The notes under the pieces: generated by a model
Told to the model about the DNA's origin: nothing
Database searches by the model: none
What the model saw: the letters and a program-made list of their open reading frames with translations, nothing else
From: Ochotona curzoniae
Lineage: Eukaryota > Chordata > Mammalia > Lagomorpha > Ochotonidae
Direction: 5' to 3'
NCBI RefSeq assembly: GCF_017591425.1
Contig: NW_024465369.1
Span: forward strand, 30,403,501 to 30,467,500
DNA: 64,000 nt
Shown: one piece after another, positions 11,319 through 22,560 of the stretch
Layout of the letters: the number at the start of each line of letters is the position of its first letter
Position numbering within the stretch: the first letter of the stretch is position 1
Translations under genes and position numbers: made by a program

Positions 11319-12778
11319 TACCAAGAGACCATAAGTTTACAAGAAGTAGCTAGATGCTTGTTTCTTAATATTTCTTGGCTTTAGAAAATCCACATAAAGT
11401 ACCTTGGTGCATACATCATGCTCTGAGGCTCATTTGCTTCAGGCAAACCTCTTTCAAGGTTATTTGACTCCTATCCCTGATATGGCTTTGTTTATGCTTC
11501 TGTGGGTCATAGTTGGTTTTTCAATGTGGAGTGCAGTTACACTCTCAGATGCAGGTATGTGCTCAGTATTCTTAATGACTAAGCTTAAGGCAACAAGTTA
11601 GCAAGGGTTTAAATTTATGTTAAGTAAGTGGTCACAGTAGGAGCTTCAGAGTTCAGACTCATAAGCCGAAATAAACCTGAGTTATCTTTAGTATTTTCCA
11701 AGTATAGAAGGAAAGAGCAGCAAAAGAGATTAACTTATTATACTAGCTTTTGGTCACTGTAATGAAATACCAGGGGCAGACTTTTTTTTTTCCTCATAAT
11801 CAGATTTATTGAAAAACTGACATCAAAACAGGGGTTAACTTGTAAAATTCAACAAAACTACGTTATGTTATTAGATTCACTAGAGTTACTGAATTTATGA
11901 TAAGACTTACTGTGAGAAAACACTAATCCAGGAGGTTATGTGGATCACTGGTATTGCTTTCTTCTAAAGGAGCATCCTACTGTGAGTCGGGCCTTTCTTA
12001 CTATAGTCTGGCATGTCACACAAAGGACCACTGTTAGAGCACGGCTGAATATCGTGGTGATCTTATAGCAACCTGGTCGTCATACATCCATCAAGAAAGA
12101 TTTCGTACTCTGAACTAGCTGTTCATTTTTACCTTTTTCCTTTTCCTCCTCCAAGGAGGGATGCCACCAATCTGTGGCCAGAGACATGCTGGTGGCCTGT
12201 GAGCCTGGCTCCTAGAGGCAGGCGTCTTAGAAATCAGTGAGGTTTAGGTAGCTCCCAAGGGCATGATGTAGGCAGGAGTTCAGCTCTGGTAAGGGATGTC
12301 CTGATTGCGTTGTCATGGGCGGCAGTGGTGGAAGAGAAGCCAGACAGACTGGGAGGGGCCAGGCTCTGGGTACAGTGACAGTGCTCTACTGGAACTGCCT
12401 AGGTGTCACATGAGTGCGTGTCCCTGGTGACTGCCCAGCAAGCATGCTCTCTGGAAAACCCTCTGCCCCAACACTGCACATGAGGAGCAAGCTTCCAAAA
12501 CAATGACCTGTGGGCCACAGGCCAAATCCACACCCTTGCATCCACCATTCCCAGGGTTTGACTGCCTGTAGGGATCATCATTTCCAACCACTGCTTTTCA
12601 TTATGCTTTCACTCTGCTATCTTTTTGACTCTTTGGAGGAAAACTTTTTCACATATAGTGAAAAAGTATCAAATGGCACAATAGGAGGAAATATACATTG
12701 AGAAATAAAACCTCCTCCTGAGATGCAATCATGTGTAGCTGTTTTGCATATCGAAGCATATGTCTTGGTGAAATTGGG
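11319..12778. other. Unassigned intronic sequence
   Basis: No coding signal. The stretch from about 11960 to 12590 is less AT-rich than its surroundings and carries no CSINE or L1. It may be unique sequence or a repeat I do not know. CTTTTGGTCACTGTAATG near 11750 resembles the edge of a MaLR LTR in reverse. Confidence 0.4.
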
Positions 12779-13068
12779 CTTGTGCAGCGACATTCCACAG
12801 ACTGGGTAGCTTAACTAACAGGAAGTTATTTTTGGCTGAGACAAGATCAAAGCAGTAACATAACCAAGGTCAGGTGAGGGCCTTCTTCCTGGGTTGCAGA
12901 CAGCTGTCTTCTCAGTTTGCACCCACATGGTGGATGCAAGGAGAGAGAGTAGGCGGGAGGTCCAAGTTCCATTTTCACCTGCTAATTACCTCCTAGGGCC
13001 CCACCTCACTCACCACATTGGGGATTTCCTTCTACATCCTAATTTCACCAGGGCACAAACATTCACCC
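12779..13068 (-). mobile_element. MaLR-type solo LTR (MLT1/MST-like), antisense
   Basis: The plus strand reads the reverse of the family: CCACAGACTGGGTAGCTTAA, then GTGAGGGCCTTCTTCCTGGG, TAGGGCCCCACCTCACTCA and GGCACAAACATTCACCCC. These are the well-known landmarks of ERVL-MaLR LTRs. There is no internal or coding region. Confidence 0.7.
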
Positions 13069-13074
13069 CTAGCT

Positions 13075-13660
13075 ATATATTTATGTATATATATCTCCCC
13101 TATGCAATTCATTTAACACAAACTCTCTATGCTATTTTGTAGTACTTTTTTTTTCCATTTCATCTATTTTAACATCTGTATATACTTTTTTTCTGGTAAA
13201 TTTTACCATGTCATTTGTATCTTATATACCAAATATAGTATATGTTATATGTTTATTGTAATTTATCTCACTACTCCCCTGTTAGGAAATGTCACAACAA
13301 CTGTATTTATTTGCATGTGAATGACTTCAGCTAAATAAATTCCTATTGTGAAGTTGCTGTGGTCATCTTTACATTTTACTGGGGTTGTCAATTTTCTTTC
13401 CTATGGGGCTGTACCTGTTGACATTTCCACTGATTGTAAAATTGGCATTTCAATTTGCTTTTATTTTTAAGTCATGCTTCAGCTCATTTTCATATCTGAA
13501 ATTCACTTGTATTTCATCTGAGAATTATTTGTTATTTTTGCTTTTTTGGATGTTTAATTTTTTTAAAGGATTTTTTTTTGCAAAATTTTTAATTTTTTAC
13601 ATACTGTATGTTTTCCATTTGTCTTTGGACATTAATTATGATATTTTCCCTGGGCTGAAG
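13075..13660 (-). mobile_element. Ancient L1 ORF2/3'-end fragment, antisense
   Basis: Very T-rich plus strand with decayed antisense L1 landmarks: AATTCCTATTGTGAAGTTGC, GACATTTCCACTGATTGTAA, and a TTTTGCAAAATTTTTAATTT to GTCTTTGGAC end. The 100-codon plus-strand frame here is low-complexity. Confidence 0.5.
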
Positions 13661-14899
13661 ATTTACACTTTTATCTGGTATGCTTAAATGACATGTTGCT
13701 TGGAGAAGACTTCCTCAAGCAGGACCATTTTCATGGAAAACAGCCCTTACCTGCAGGGAGGGGCTATGTCTGCTTCTGGCATTTGAAAGCTGAGCAGAAG
13801 GTTGAAGGTCTTACAAAGTTTGGATATGTTCCCTTAGTCTCCTGTTTTAGTCACTCTGCTCAGTGTCCCTAAGGTCAAGAGCTCTGTGGTTCAATACTTT
13901 GGCTGGGAATGGGGAGGGAAGTCACTTGGATTTGGAAACTTCATCTGGAGCTCTCCCTGTTCCTTAGACAGACTTTGAATCAATCCCGCAGTCCCCACTG
14001 AACCTCCAGAGGTATCTGGGGCTAGCAGGTAAGGTCAGGTACTCAGCCTGATGGGAAAGTTGAGGAGTCATGGAGTTGGCTCTGGCAAGGAGCTCCTGAG
14101 CTGCCTGCTACCTTACCGGCAGCAGATGTGTCTTGGTGTAGCTTAGCACTCCATCTTTGACAGCTGTGAGGATTCAATCCAGGAGACCTCACTCTAGTGA
14201 CCTGTTGTGATTTCAATTGCCAAAGGCCTCACCTCTGCACCTCATGGTCGATTAAGCTTTTTTTTTCCCCACGTCTTTATGCCAATTACAGAAGTCTTTG
14301 TGGATTGAATGTCTGCCAGAATATAGGGGACAAATGATATTCAAACCATACATGGTGGATAACATTAATTGCACTAGGCTCTGTTACTCATGCATATGGG
14401 GTGGTGGGTAATTTGAGGGTTTTCTCAAGACTGAGATGTTACACATGCCCCCGTGAGTGGATTAGCTCCAAGAAGGGCTGTTTGATTTGAATTCTGCGAC
14501 TGCCAGGGATCATTAGGCTGTGATCCTGGATCAATTAAAGAATCCCTTTGATGCTGTGTGATGAAGATTGTGTTTGCCTTTCAGATGATGAGGACTTGAG
14601 CCAGCGCAGGAACATGCTCATTGATGCCCTAGCACAGCCGGTGGATTCTGCTTCTTTAAAACTGTGAGAGGAGTTGGCACCGATGAGTTTTCAGACACTG
14701 AAGAGCTCATTCAGCTATCCTGAGAGTATAAGTGTGTAGGGAATCTTCCCAGTGCCTTTGCCTTAGAGTACATAGTTGACATTCAGTTGTCCATATTAAC
14801 GGAGGGGAGAAATGGCATGAGTGGATAACAATAGATGATATCTTGCGTCTTTAAATATGCCCAGGAGCTCCCCTGGTGTTTGCTTTGGCAGTATGCAAT
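13661..14899. other. Unassigned, moderately GC sequence
   Basis: No exon or named repeat with confidence. AATATAGGGGACAAATGATA followed by TTCAAACCATA near 14320 recalls the end of a MaLR LTR in reverse, so part of 14160-14360 may be LTR remnant. Confidence 0.35.
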
Positions 14900-15055
14900 C
14901 ATAGACTCTTAGCTGAAAGAGAACTTTGAAATACAAAAGTCTGGAGCTTTGCAGATGAGAGAATAAAGCTGGAGGTTATTGACTTGCATAAGATCACACA
15001 GTGGTGTGAGTTTAGTGACAGAGTTAGGATCAGAAACAGGTAGAGTAACTGTCAA
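14900..15055 (+). repeat. MIR-like ancient SINE fragment
   Basis: TTTGCAGATGAGAGAATAAA, followed by TTGCATAAGATCACACAGTG and GACAGAGTTAGGATCAG, follows the conserved core of MIR-class repeats in order and spacing. Confidence 0.7.
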
Positions 15056-15199
15056 TTCTGTGGGGTTTTTTTTTTCATTTTTTTAGATTATGTTTGTTCA
15101 GGTTAAGTAACCAATGCTACTGCAGTACCTGAGAACTGTTGTCTAGGAGCTCAGCCAAGTATAGGATGAGAGATACATGTGCTCAGAGGATCAGAAGTA

Positions 15200-15463
15200 A
15201 TTTTTAAAAAATTATTTATTTTACTTGGAAAACCAGAGTTACAGAGAGAAAAGGAGAGAGAGAGACCTTCCATCCATCCACTAGTTCACTCTCCAAGTGG
15301 CCACAATGACCAAAGTTGGACTGGTCCAATGAAGCTTCTTTCTGGTTCCCCATGTGGGTGCAGGGACCCAGGGGCCTAGGTTATCTGGGACATGAACCAG
15401 TGTCCATGTGAGATGCCAGCACCAGCAGGTGGAGGATTGGCCTGTTGTGCCACTGCTGGCCCC
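15200..15463 (-). mobile_element. CSINE copy with internal deletion
   Basis: Has the normal tail, CCACTAGTTCACTCTCCAAG and CCCATGTGGGTGCAGGGACC. It then jumps from GGCCTAGGTTATCT directly to GGGACATGAACCAG, so about 60 bases of body are missing compared with other copies. Confidence 0.85.
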
Positions 15464-15969
15464 CAGGAATAGAAGCTCTTTTGGGTTTCTGTTCTCTCTG
15501 GTGTCTCGAACTCACCAGCACAGCTTCAAAGGTGTAGTGTAAGGGTACAGGCCACTCAGTTAAGGGTGAACAGCTTAGACTTGGGAAAGTCAACACAGAA
15601 AACATAAGTTCAAGTTAGAATCAAAGTGACCACTTAGAGTCTGTTGGGGAGTCTAAATTGCAGATGGAAGTCCTGGTGTGAGTGCGGATTCCTTAGAAAG
15701 ACACAGAAAAAGGACCCTGCTTGTTACAGGAAAACAACAGTGCCTCGGAAGCTAGGCCCGCTGTGAGTAGGTAGCCAAAACTGTATAGCACTAAAGCATC
15801 ACTTCTGCAAATATTTTGTACTAACCTGGGCCCCGTTCCCAGGGCAGCATCTGCATCGGGGATCTTCGACAAGCTTGTCATTTGAAAAAAGTGACAATTG
15901 CAAGCTATAAGCAATAAGCTGAGCTTACAATTAAACAACATTCTTTTGCTCTGAAGATGTTTGATTTCT

Positions 15970-16295
15970 GTTTTTTTTTAAAGGTTTATTTATTTTCATT
16001 GGAAAGGCGGATATACAGAGAGGTGGGGAGACAGAGAGGAAGATCTCTCATCTGGTGATTCACTCCCAAAATGACTGCAACGGCTTAAACTGAGCCAATC
16101 CAAAGCCAGGAGCTCTTCCGGGTCTCCCACGCGGGTGCAGGGTCCCAAGCCTTTGTGCTGTCCTCAACTGCTTTCCCAGGCCACAAGCAGGGAGCTGGAT
16201 GGGAAGCGGGGCTGCTGGATTAGAACCGGCGCCCATATGGGATCCCGGAGTGTGCAAGGCAAGAACTTTAACCACTATGCTATCGTGCCAGGCCC
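15970..16295 (-). mobile_element. CSINE copy, young, nearly full length
   Basis: Well-preserved copy ending at GCCAGGCCC. Probable target-site duplication ATGTTTGATTTCTG (15957) and ATGTTCAATTTCTT (16298). The GAACCGGCGCCCATATGGGA head landmark is intact. Confidence 0.93.
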
Positions 16296-16768
16296 AATGT
16301 TCAATTTCTTGGTTAAGTTGGATAGTCTGTAGCCGGTTGGGACTTCTAGGTGTAAACAGTATTATAAATCCTGGTTCATGTTGTTTAGCCATAGGTCTAA
16401 AGTTGGCTTTCAGGAGTACATCAAGTTTCCATAGCTTTGCCTCATAATCCTGTATGGTTTTTACTTTGGTATTAAGAAATAAAAGCTTAGCTGATTATGT
16501 GAGTTAAGTAGGAATAACGTTGAAATCACACCCAAGTGAAAAACCAGTTGTTTTACTCATAGGTACACATGAGCATCTATTCTCCTCTTTGGTCTTGATG
16601 AATCTGAAATTGTATTACTTCGAATATGTTTGATTTAGATATAATTTTGGTGTAAAGTTGATTCCCTTTAGAAAACGACTTAAGCCTAGGCTGAATTTTT
16701 GGAATAAGCCTTGAGGAATCTTTGTCAACATTGTTGAAAGGTTCTCAAAAGACTCTATTAGGGAGCCT

Positions 16769-17142
16769 GTTGTGATTTGGACATGATTTGAAAATCCCTA
16801 ATGGTTCCTATGTTGAAACTTAATGCCCATTATGAAGTATTGGAAGGGTGGAAGCTTAATCTGGTTGGTGTTGAGAGGTGAGGCCTTGGGGCCTGATGAG
16901 GATTTGATAAAACATTAGGATGGAGTCCCACTGATTGAATATTGGTGGCATTAGGAGAAGAGGGGTGTAGAGAGACACATCCCCTGTATTCTCCCTTCTC
17001 CTACACCTCAGGCAGGCTTAGCACTCAGCCAGCATGAAACCATGCAGATGAGGAACCTCAACCTTGGACAAAAGTTGTTTTTTTTTTTCAGAAATAAGTT
17101 ACTCAGCTTCAGGTATTTCATGATGGTAACATGATGGTAGAA
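16769..17142 (+). mobile_element. MaLR-type solo LTR (MST/MLT1-like)
   Basis: Starts TGTGATTTGGACATGATTTG. It continues with the landmarks ATGTTGAAACTTAATGCCC, GAGGTGAGGCCTTGGGGCC, GAGTCCCACTGATTGAATA and CCTCAACCTTGGAC, and ends in a GAAATAAGTTACTCAGCTTC region. A T-run interrupts it near 17080. No internal retroviral sequence is attached. Confidence 0.75.
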
Positions 17143-17194
17143 ATCTAACAAGTAAGTAGGCATTTGGTACTGTATTTGAGATACTGTCATTCCT

Positions 17195-17442
17195 TGTTGG
17201 AGTGCCTAGGTTCAAATACTGGCTCTGCTCCTGTTCCCAGTTGCCTGCTGATGTGAATCATGGGAGGGAGCAGGTGGTAGCTCAAGCAGCTGGAACGCTG
17301 CCAGCCATGTGGGAGACCAGGATGGATGTTCCAGATCCTAGATTTGGCCTAGCCTCGCTCTGGTTGTTGGGGTGTTACCCGGAGAATGAGAGAGCTTGTC
17401 TGTTTTTCTCTTCCTGCCTTTCAAATAAAAGAAATCATTAAC
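17195..17442 (+). mobile_element. CSINE copy, old variant, 5'-shortened
   Basis: GTTGGAGTGCCTAGGTTCAA is the variant head. GCCATGTGGGAGACCAGGAT and CTGCCTTTCAAATAAAAGAA give the body and tail. Confidence 0.8.
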
Positions 17443-18599
17443 AATTAAAAGATATAAATATGAGCAATTTTGATTCTTAGAATTGAAAGAACACTAATGC
17501 TAAAATAAACTATGGTATTCAAGATTGAATCAATGTTTGAGGAAAACAATTAAGTGAGGGTTTCAGAAGAAAGTTGCAGAATATTGAGTGATGGTGGTTT
17601 GTGAACCGTAATCAGAAACTAAAGTAGCTTTTGTTGTAGTTTTCTTGATTTAATTGAAATGAATGAAAATGAACATTAATTTCCCACTTGCTTATAGGAT
17701 TTAGATAGTGATGATGGATTTGATCAATTCGATTGGAAATTCTTGGGCTAAGGACCACCAAGAGATGAGTGAGAGGCCTGGGCCATCCTTAGCTGCCTTG
17801 GGTTTGGGGGCTATACCCAGAAAAGCTGAAATCACCACCCCTGTGGGTCTCTTACTGTGTTCAATAATGTCGGCTTCCCAGAAAGTAAAGAGAACAATTT
17901 ATGCCTGTAGCTTTCTCATACAGTGAGTCATTTTCTGAGTGGTCTTCCCTCTGTTCTGCTGTAGTACATAACTCATGCAAAACAAAAATCTGATTTCAGC
18001 TGTGTCAACTTCAAAGGGTTGCAATCAAGAATCTGTCTGAGGGGATTTGCTGAGAGGAGTTTCTGGTTTTCATTTGTACAACTGGAGGCTCAGACTATCT
18101 TTGATCAATGTAGTGGCAAGGAGCTGAAAGCAGGTTTTCAATTTGCCACTCTCATTTTTAAACTTTTGTGTTTTTTTGACTTTCATAAAGCTCTCCAGGT
18201 TGGAGGCAGTGTACATTTGACACAATTATCAGGTTTCTCTTTGTTAGAACTAATCTTTAAATTGAAAGAAAAATGAAGTGTCGGATGATTGGAATAGCTG
18301 ATTATAAAATATCTATGCCTAGGAAGTTTTGTAGTGGTTTAACTATTGTAAGCTCCATTATAGCCCAGTAGATGACGAGATTATGCATGTGTGTACACAT
18401 TCAACATATGATGGTCTGGACAGTATAAAGTCTGAAGGCAGGAGTAAAGGAAAACAGGAATCAGACAGTAAGTGCCCACTGTGCTGGGACTGTTGTAATG
18501 ACTTTGTGATGGCTGCAGTGACGGTATTGTTTTGATGGTGTTATGGCTAGCATGGATTACTGTTTTGTCATCAAGCACTATTTTTAGAACCTTAAAAGG
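17443..18599. other. Unassigned AT-rich intronic sequence
   Basis: No recognisable gene or repeat. Short open frames lack splice context and resemble nothing I know. Confidence 0.45.
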
Positions 18600-18722
18600 A
18601 GTCTCACTTAACCCACATGTCAACTCCATGAAGTATATTGTATTTTGAGTTTTATAGAAGTGGATAGATAATTAGGTTTGTGGAGGTATAAAGAAGTGAT
18701 CAACACTACACTGCAATGTTTT
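18600..18722 (+). repeat. Possible MIR-like fragment
   Basis: CAACTCCATGAAGTATATTG, then TTTTATAGAAGTGGATAG and AAGAAGTGATCAACACTACA, echoes the MIR core at low identity. Confidence 0.4.
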
Positions 18723-19249
18723 CTTTACAAAAGCTTCCTATTTTTCTGTGCTTGGATTGAAGAATGAAAGTGATTATGTGAGGACTGGATTTTGGTTACT
18801 GGTGGCTGAGAATTCTCTGAGTTTCACCTTCTTCCATGCAAACTGGCAGGTGATGGGAAGGCCAACCCCTTTTGAGAGGAAGCCAACTTGGTTGAGAGTT
18901 GGCATGGAAAATATCTACCTGTTGCTTGAAGAAAAATTCAGAGAGGAAGCCTGACATGGGAGAGAGGCAGGGATCAGGAGCTGAGATGCTTACCTAGCCG
19001 TACTGCCATTATGACAATGAGGACTTCCTGGAGCCAGACTTCACCAGATATGTGGGTCCAGTCATGTTTAGGAAAGCAAGGCTAAGACTGTTCAGACTGG
19101 CAGACATTTAGCATCACTGGGACTCAGGTACCTGAAGGCTCATTAGCTCATTATAAGGACTGTGCTCTGCTTCCACCTCCAAAATTTCTGATTAGTATTG
19201 CTTGACTCCCTCTCCTTCCCTCCACTTCCACAATATTAAGGATAAGATT
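18723..19249. other. Unassigned intronic sequence
   Basis: No gene or repeat recognised. Confidence 0.45.
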
Positions 19250-19490
19250 TAACTTATTTTTTTTCATTGGGAAGTCATATTAGATTTACAGAGACAAGTG
19301 GAGACAAAGAGAAAGATCTTCCATCTGCTGATTCATTCTCCAAATGTCTATAATGACTGGAGCTGAGCTGATCCAAAGCCAGGAGCCAGAAGCTTCTTTT
19401 GCGTCTCCTGTGAATGTGCAGGGTCCCAAGGCCTCTGGCAGTTCTCTACTGCCTTACCAGGCCACTGGCAGGGAGCTGGATGGGAAGTGG
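19250..19490 (-). mobile_element. CSINE copy, 5'-truncated, head to head with next copy
   Basis: A minus-strand copy from TTATTTTTTTTCATTGGGAA to GGATGGGAAGTGGAGCAGG. It stops abruptly and loses its tRNA-like head, exactly where a plus-strand copy begins. Confidence 0.85.
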
Positions 19491-19835
19491 AGCAGGCACT
19501 TGGTGCAGTGGTTAAGATGCTGCTTGGGATGCCCTCATCCATTATCAGAGTGCCTGGCTTAAGTTCTAGTTCTTCTGTTTTCAATACAGTTTCCTGAGGA
19601 TATACTGTCTGAGAAGCAGCAGGGATGGCTCAATGGCTTCCTGCCACCTCTGTTGGAGACCCAGATCAAGTTGGCAGGGCCTGGGTTTGCCCTGATCAAG
19701 CCCCGACCATTTGTGACATTTGGGGAGTGAACCAGCAGAAAGAGATGTTTCTCTCTACACCCCACTCCTCCATCTTTCTGCCTTTCAAAAAAAACCCCAA
19801 ATAAATAATAGTAATAATAATAGTAATAATCGGGG
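19491..19835 (+). mobile_element. CSINE variant copy with (TAA)n tail
   Basis: Starts GCAGGCACTTGGTGCAGTGG (variant head), has GAGTGCCTGGCTTAAGTTC as its box-B region, and ends CTGCCTTTCAAAAAAAACCC followed by AATAATAGTAATAATAATAG. It probably inserted into the preceding SINE and removed or separated its head. Confidence 0.85.
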
Positions 19836-20179
19836 TGAGAAATATAAAAGTACAATCAGACAAGTCTGCCTGTATATAATCTGACAAGTGCTTTTTTTTT
19901 GTCCAGGGTTTCTTGTTTTGGCTCTTTGTCCCCCTCACACTCCCTTCCTGCAAATCTTAAGCAAGACAGAAAGTAGCTGTCTATTTTAGACCAGTGTGAT
20001 GATGTGTACTGTGCAGTCCTGAGTTTATACCTTTTCCAGAACTGAGTGCTCTGCCACCTTTACAGCTAGAAATGGTGTGTTTTTGGGAAAGATTTATTCA
20101 CACTCATTTTTGGAGAATTCTGTAGGTTTTCTCAAAACCCAAGAGTATCCTCATTAGAAGAATTTATTTACTTTATTTT
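19836..20179. other. Unassigned intronic sequence
   Basis: No gene or repeat recognised. Confidence 0.45.
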
Positions 20180-20298
20180 CTTTAACGATTTATTTATTTT
20201 TATTTTTATTGGAAAGGAAGATTTATAGAGAAAAGGAGAGACGGAAAGATCTTCCATCCACTGGTTCACTCCCCAGACTCCTGCAATGGCTGGGGCTG
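20180..20298 (-). mobile_element. CSINE 3' fragment
   Basis: Only the tail and first part of the reverse body are present (TTTATTTATTTTTATTTTTA to GCAATGGCTGGGGCTGTG). It is cut off where the antisense L1 begins. Confidence 0.85.
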
Positions 20299-21456
20299 TG
20301 TATGATTTTGTGGACACTATGTGTTCAGTTCATTTGGGGAAATACTCAGGAACACCATTGCTGAATCACATGATAAGAATATATTTTGCTTTCTAAGAAG
20401 CTGTAAACTGTCTTCCAGTGTTTTAGTACCATTGGACTTTCCCGCTGGTAGTGAGCATATTTGTTGTCAAAGCTTTGGATTTCAGGCATGTTAACACATG
20501 TGCAGTGATATCTCATTGAGTTAATTTATATTTCCTGAAAGATATGATATTGATAATCTTTTAGGTATTTGCAATTTGTTTATCTTGGTGAGTGTTCAGA
20601 GCTTTTTTGCCTTTATTCAACAGACTTGTTTCTTTTTGTTGTGTTTTAAGCATTCTTTGTTTATTTGGGGAACTTGTGAGTCCTTATCAGGTGTGTGTTT
20701 TGTAGGGTCTCTGTAGCTTCCGCATTCATTTTCTTAATACTTTTGTTTGCAGAGCCAAAATTGTCAAATTCAGTGAAAGCCAATGTATGGGTTTTTTTTG
20801 CTTTCATCAACTATGCTTTTAATCTTGTATCATTGGTCCCAGTGGCGTGGCCTAGTGGCTTAAATCCTCGCCTTGAATGCCCTGGGATCCCATATGGGCG
20901 CCGGTTCTAGTCCCAGCAGCTCTACTTCCCATCCAGCTCCCTGCTTGTGGCCTGGGAAAGCAGTCAAGGATGGCCCAAAGCCTTGGGACCCTGCACCCAC
21001 GTGGGATACCCAGAAGAAGTTCCTGGATCCTGGCTTTGGATTGGCATAGCATAGGCCGTTGCACTCACTTGGGGAGTGAATCATCACATGGAAGATCTTC
21101 CTCTCTGTCTCTCCTCCTCTCTGTATATCTGACTTTCCCATAAATAAATAAATCTTAAAAAAAAATCTTGTATCATTAAAGTTATCACCAAACCCAAATG
21201 GGACTAAACTTTCACCTGCATTATCTTCTAGGCATTTTGTTGTATTTTCCTATTATATTTTGGACTGTGGTCCATTTCAGATTTGCTAAAGTTCTCTGGA
21301 TCATTTTTATTTTATTTTTTTATTTATATGTCTAATTGTTCCAGACCGTTCTTTGAAGGGTGTCTTTTCTCCATCAAATACCCTTGCTGCTCTATCAAAG
21401 ATCAGTTGCCCTTGTTTGTGTGGGTCTATTTCTAGACCTTCTGTTGTCTTGCTTTT
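20299..21456 (-). mobile_element. Ancient L1 3' region, antisense, interrupted by a CSINE
   Basis: Plus-strand landmarks of an antisense mammalian L1 occur in correct order. They are GAACACCATTGCTGAATCAC, ACTTTCCCGCTGGTAGTGAG, GCAGTGATATCTCATTGAG, CTTGTGAGTCCTTATCAGG and, after the SINE, GATCAGTTGCCCTTGTTTGT. The ORF2 remnant is not open. Confidence 0.8.
20835..21163 (+). mobile_element. CSINE copy, young, nested in L1
   Basis: A nearly intact copy: GTGGCGTGGCCTAGTGGC head, GGTTCTAGTCC box B, and a TGACTTTCCCATAAATAAAT tail. It is flanked by a perfect 14-base target-site duplication, AATCTTGTATCATT, at 20821-20834 and 21164-21177. Confidence 0.96.
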
Positions 21457-21884
21457 AAACTACCATTTGTGGCAGGCACTTTGGGTCACTGCTCCTATGA
21501 ATCCGCCTTATAATGCAGGTCATACTTTTACTCACAACTGCTGAAGGTCACTGAAGGTCCCCCCACATATTCCTTGTCATATAATGAAAAAAAAGGCTCA
21601 TATTTCACATCTCTTTGTCCTTAGCCTCTTGTTCATCACTGCCTTTCATTGCTAAAGTCAAACCCGTTCTAGCAAGTGAGTTTTATAATTTCACTGAGTC
21701 GATTTCATGATTTCTATCAGTATGGCTTCTAGGAATGAAGTGCATCCTAACAGCACTGTTGTTTCATAAAATAGATAATGTTCATTTTACTTGTAGAATG
21801 ATTCTTATTTTCTTTTGAAAATGAAATTACTGTGTTATGTATATTTACTGAAACAGAGAGGGCTTGAGGTCCTCATATCCTGTA

Positions 21885-21972
21885 CCAGACTGGCTCCTGC
21901 CTCGGACCACCTCCAGTTTCAGCCTCCTGCTCATGTTCCCCGGAGAGGCAGCAGAACTTGAGCCATCTAGTG
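21885..21972 (+). mobile_element. CSINE variant fragment
   Basis: GACTGGCTCCTGCCTCGGA, then CCTCCTGCTCATGTTCCCC and GAGGCAGCAGAACTTGAGCC, matches the middle of the variant body ('...cttcctgctaatgcgcaccctgggaggcagcagg...'). Confidence 0.5.
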
Positions 21973-21990
21973 ATTTTTAATTTTAGATTT

Positions 21991-22036
<46 letters not shown>
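21991..22036. repeat. (TA)n(TG)n microsatellite
   Basis: Five TA units followed by about 16 TG units, then TATAATTA. Confidence 0.97.
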
Positions 22037-22044
22037 ATTAGTAT

Positions 22045-22560
22045 ATAATAGTTAGTATTTATCCTCAGGTCATCTCAGCATTGGAATCTTGACTTTTATT
22101 TACCCTGTAAGTATTGCTCATGTGTTCCTCATGTATGGAATGATTTACACTGTATCCTGGACATTGTATATGTTATGCTTGTAGATTTTGTATCTTCTTA
22201 TTTTCTGAACAATGTTAATTTTTTCTCGTTTATTTGCTGTTACAGGAAATGTTCCCATTTACACTATAGTTTGCCTTGCCTTTTGTGGATGGTGATTCTA
22301 ATCTCAGTTTAGTTTCCACATCATTTATAATTCATGCCTGTCCCATGCATATGCCTCTTAAGGATTGTTTTGTGTGAGACTTGGGCAGCATTTCCAGACT
22401 TAGTTCCATTCTCAAAACCTTTGTTACACTGCTAGGACAGCTCAGGGTGCAGCCAGAAATTTTACAGAATCTGAGGAATGCCTTGAGCATCTTCTTTCTC
22501 TCCCAGAGCCACCCCTCCTCTTTTCCTGCAGCACCCCTTTTTCGGGTTAGTGAGACCTTG
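22045..22560 (-). mobile_element. Ancient L1 3' UTR-like fragment, antisense
   Basis: TATCCTGGACATTGTATATG, TTTTGTATCTTCTTATTTTC and, further on, TTCTCAAAACCTTTGTTACA resemble antisense 3' regions of old L1M-type elements. Identity is low. Confidence 0.45.
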
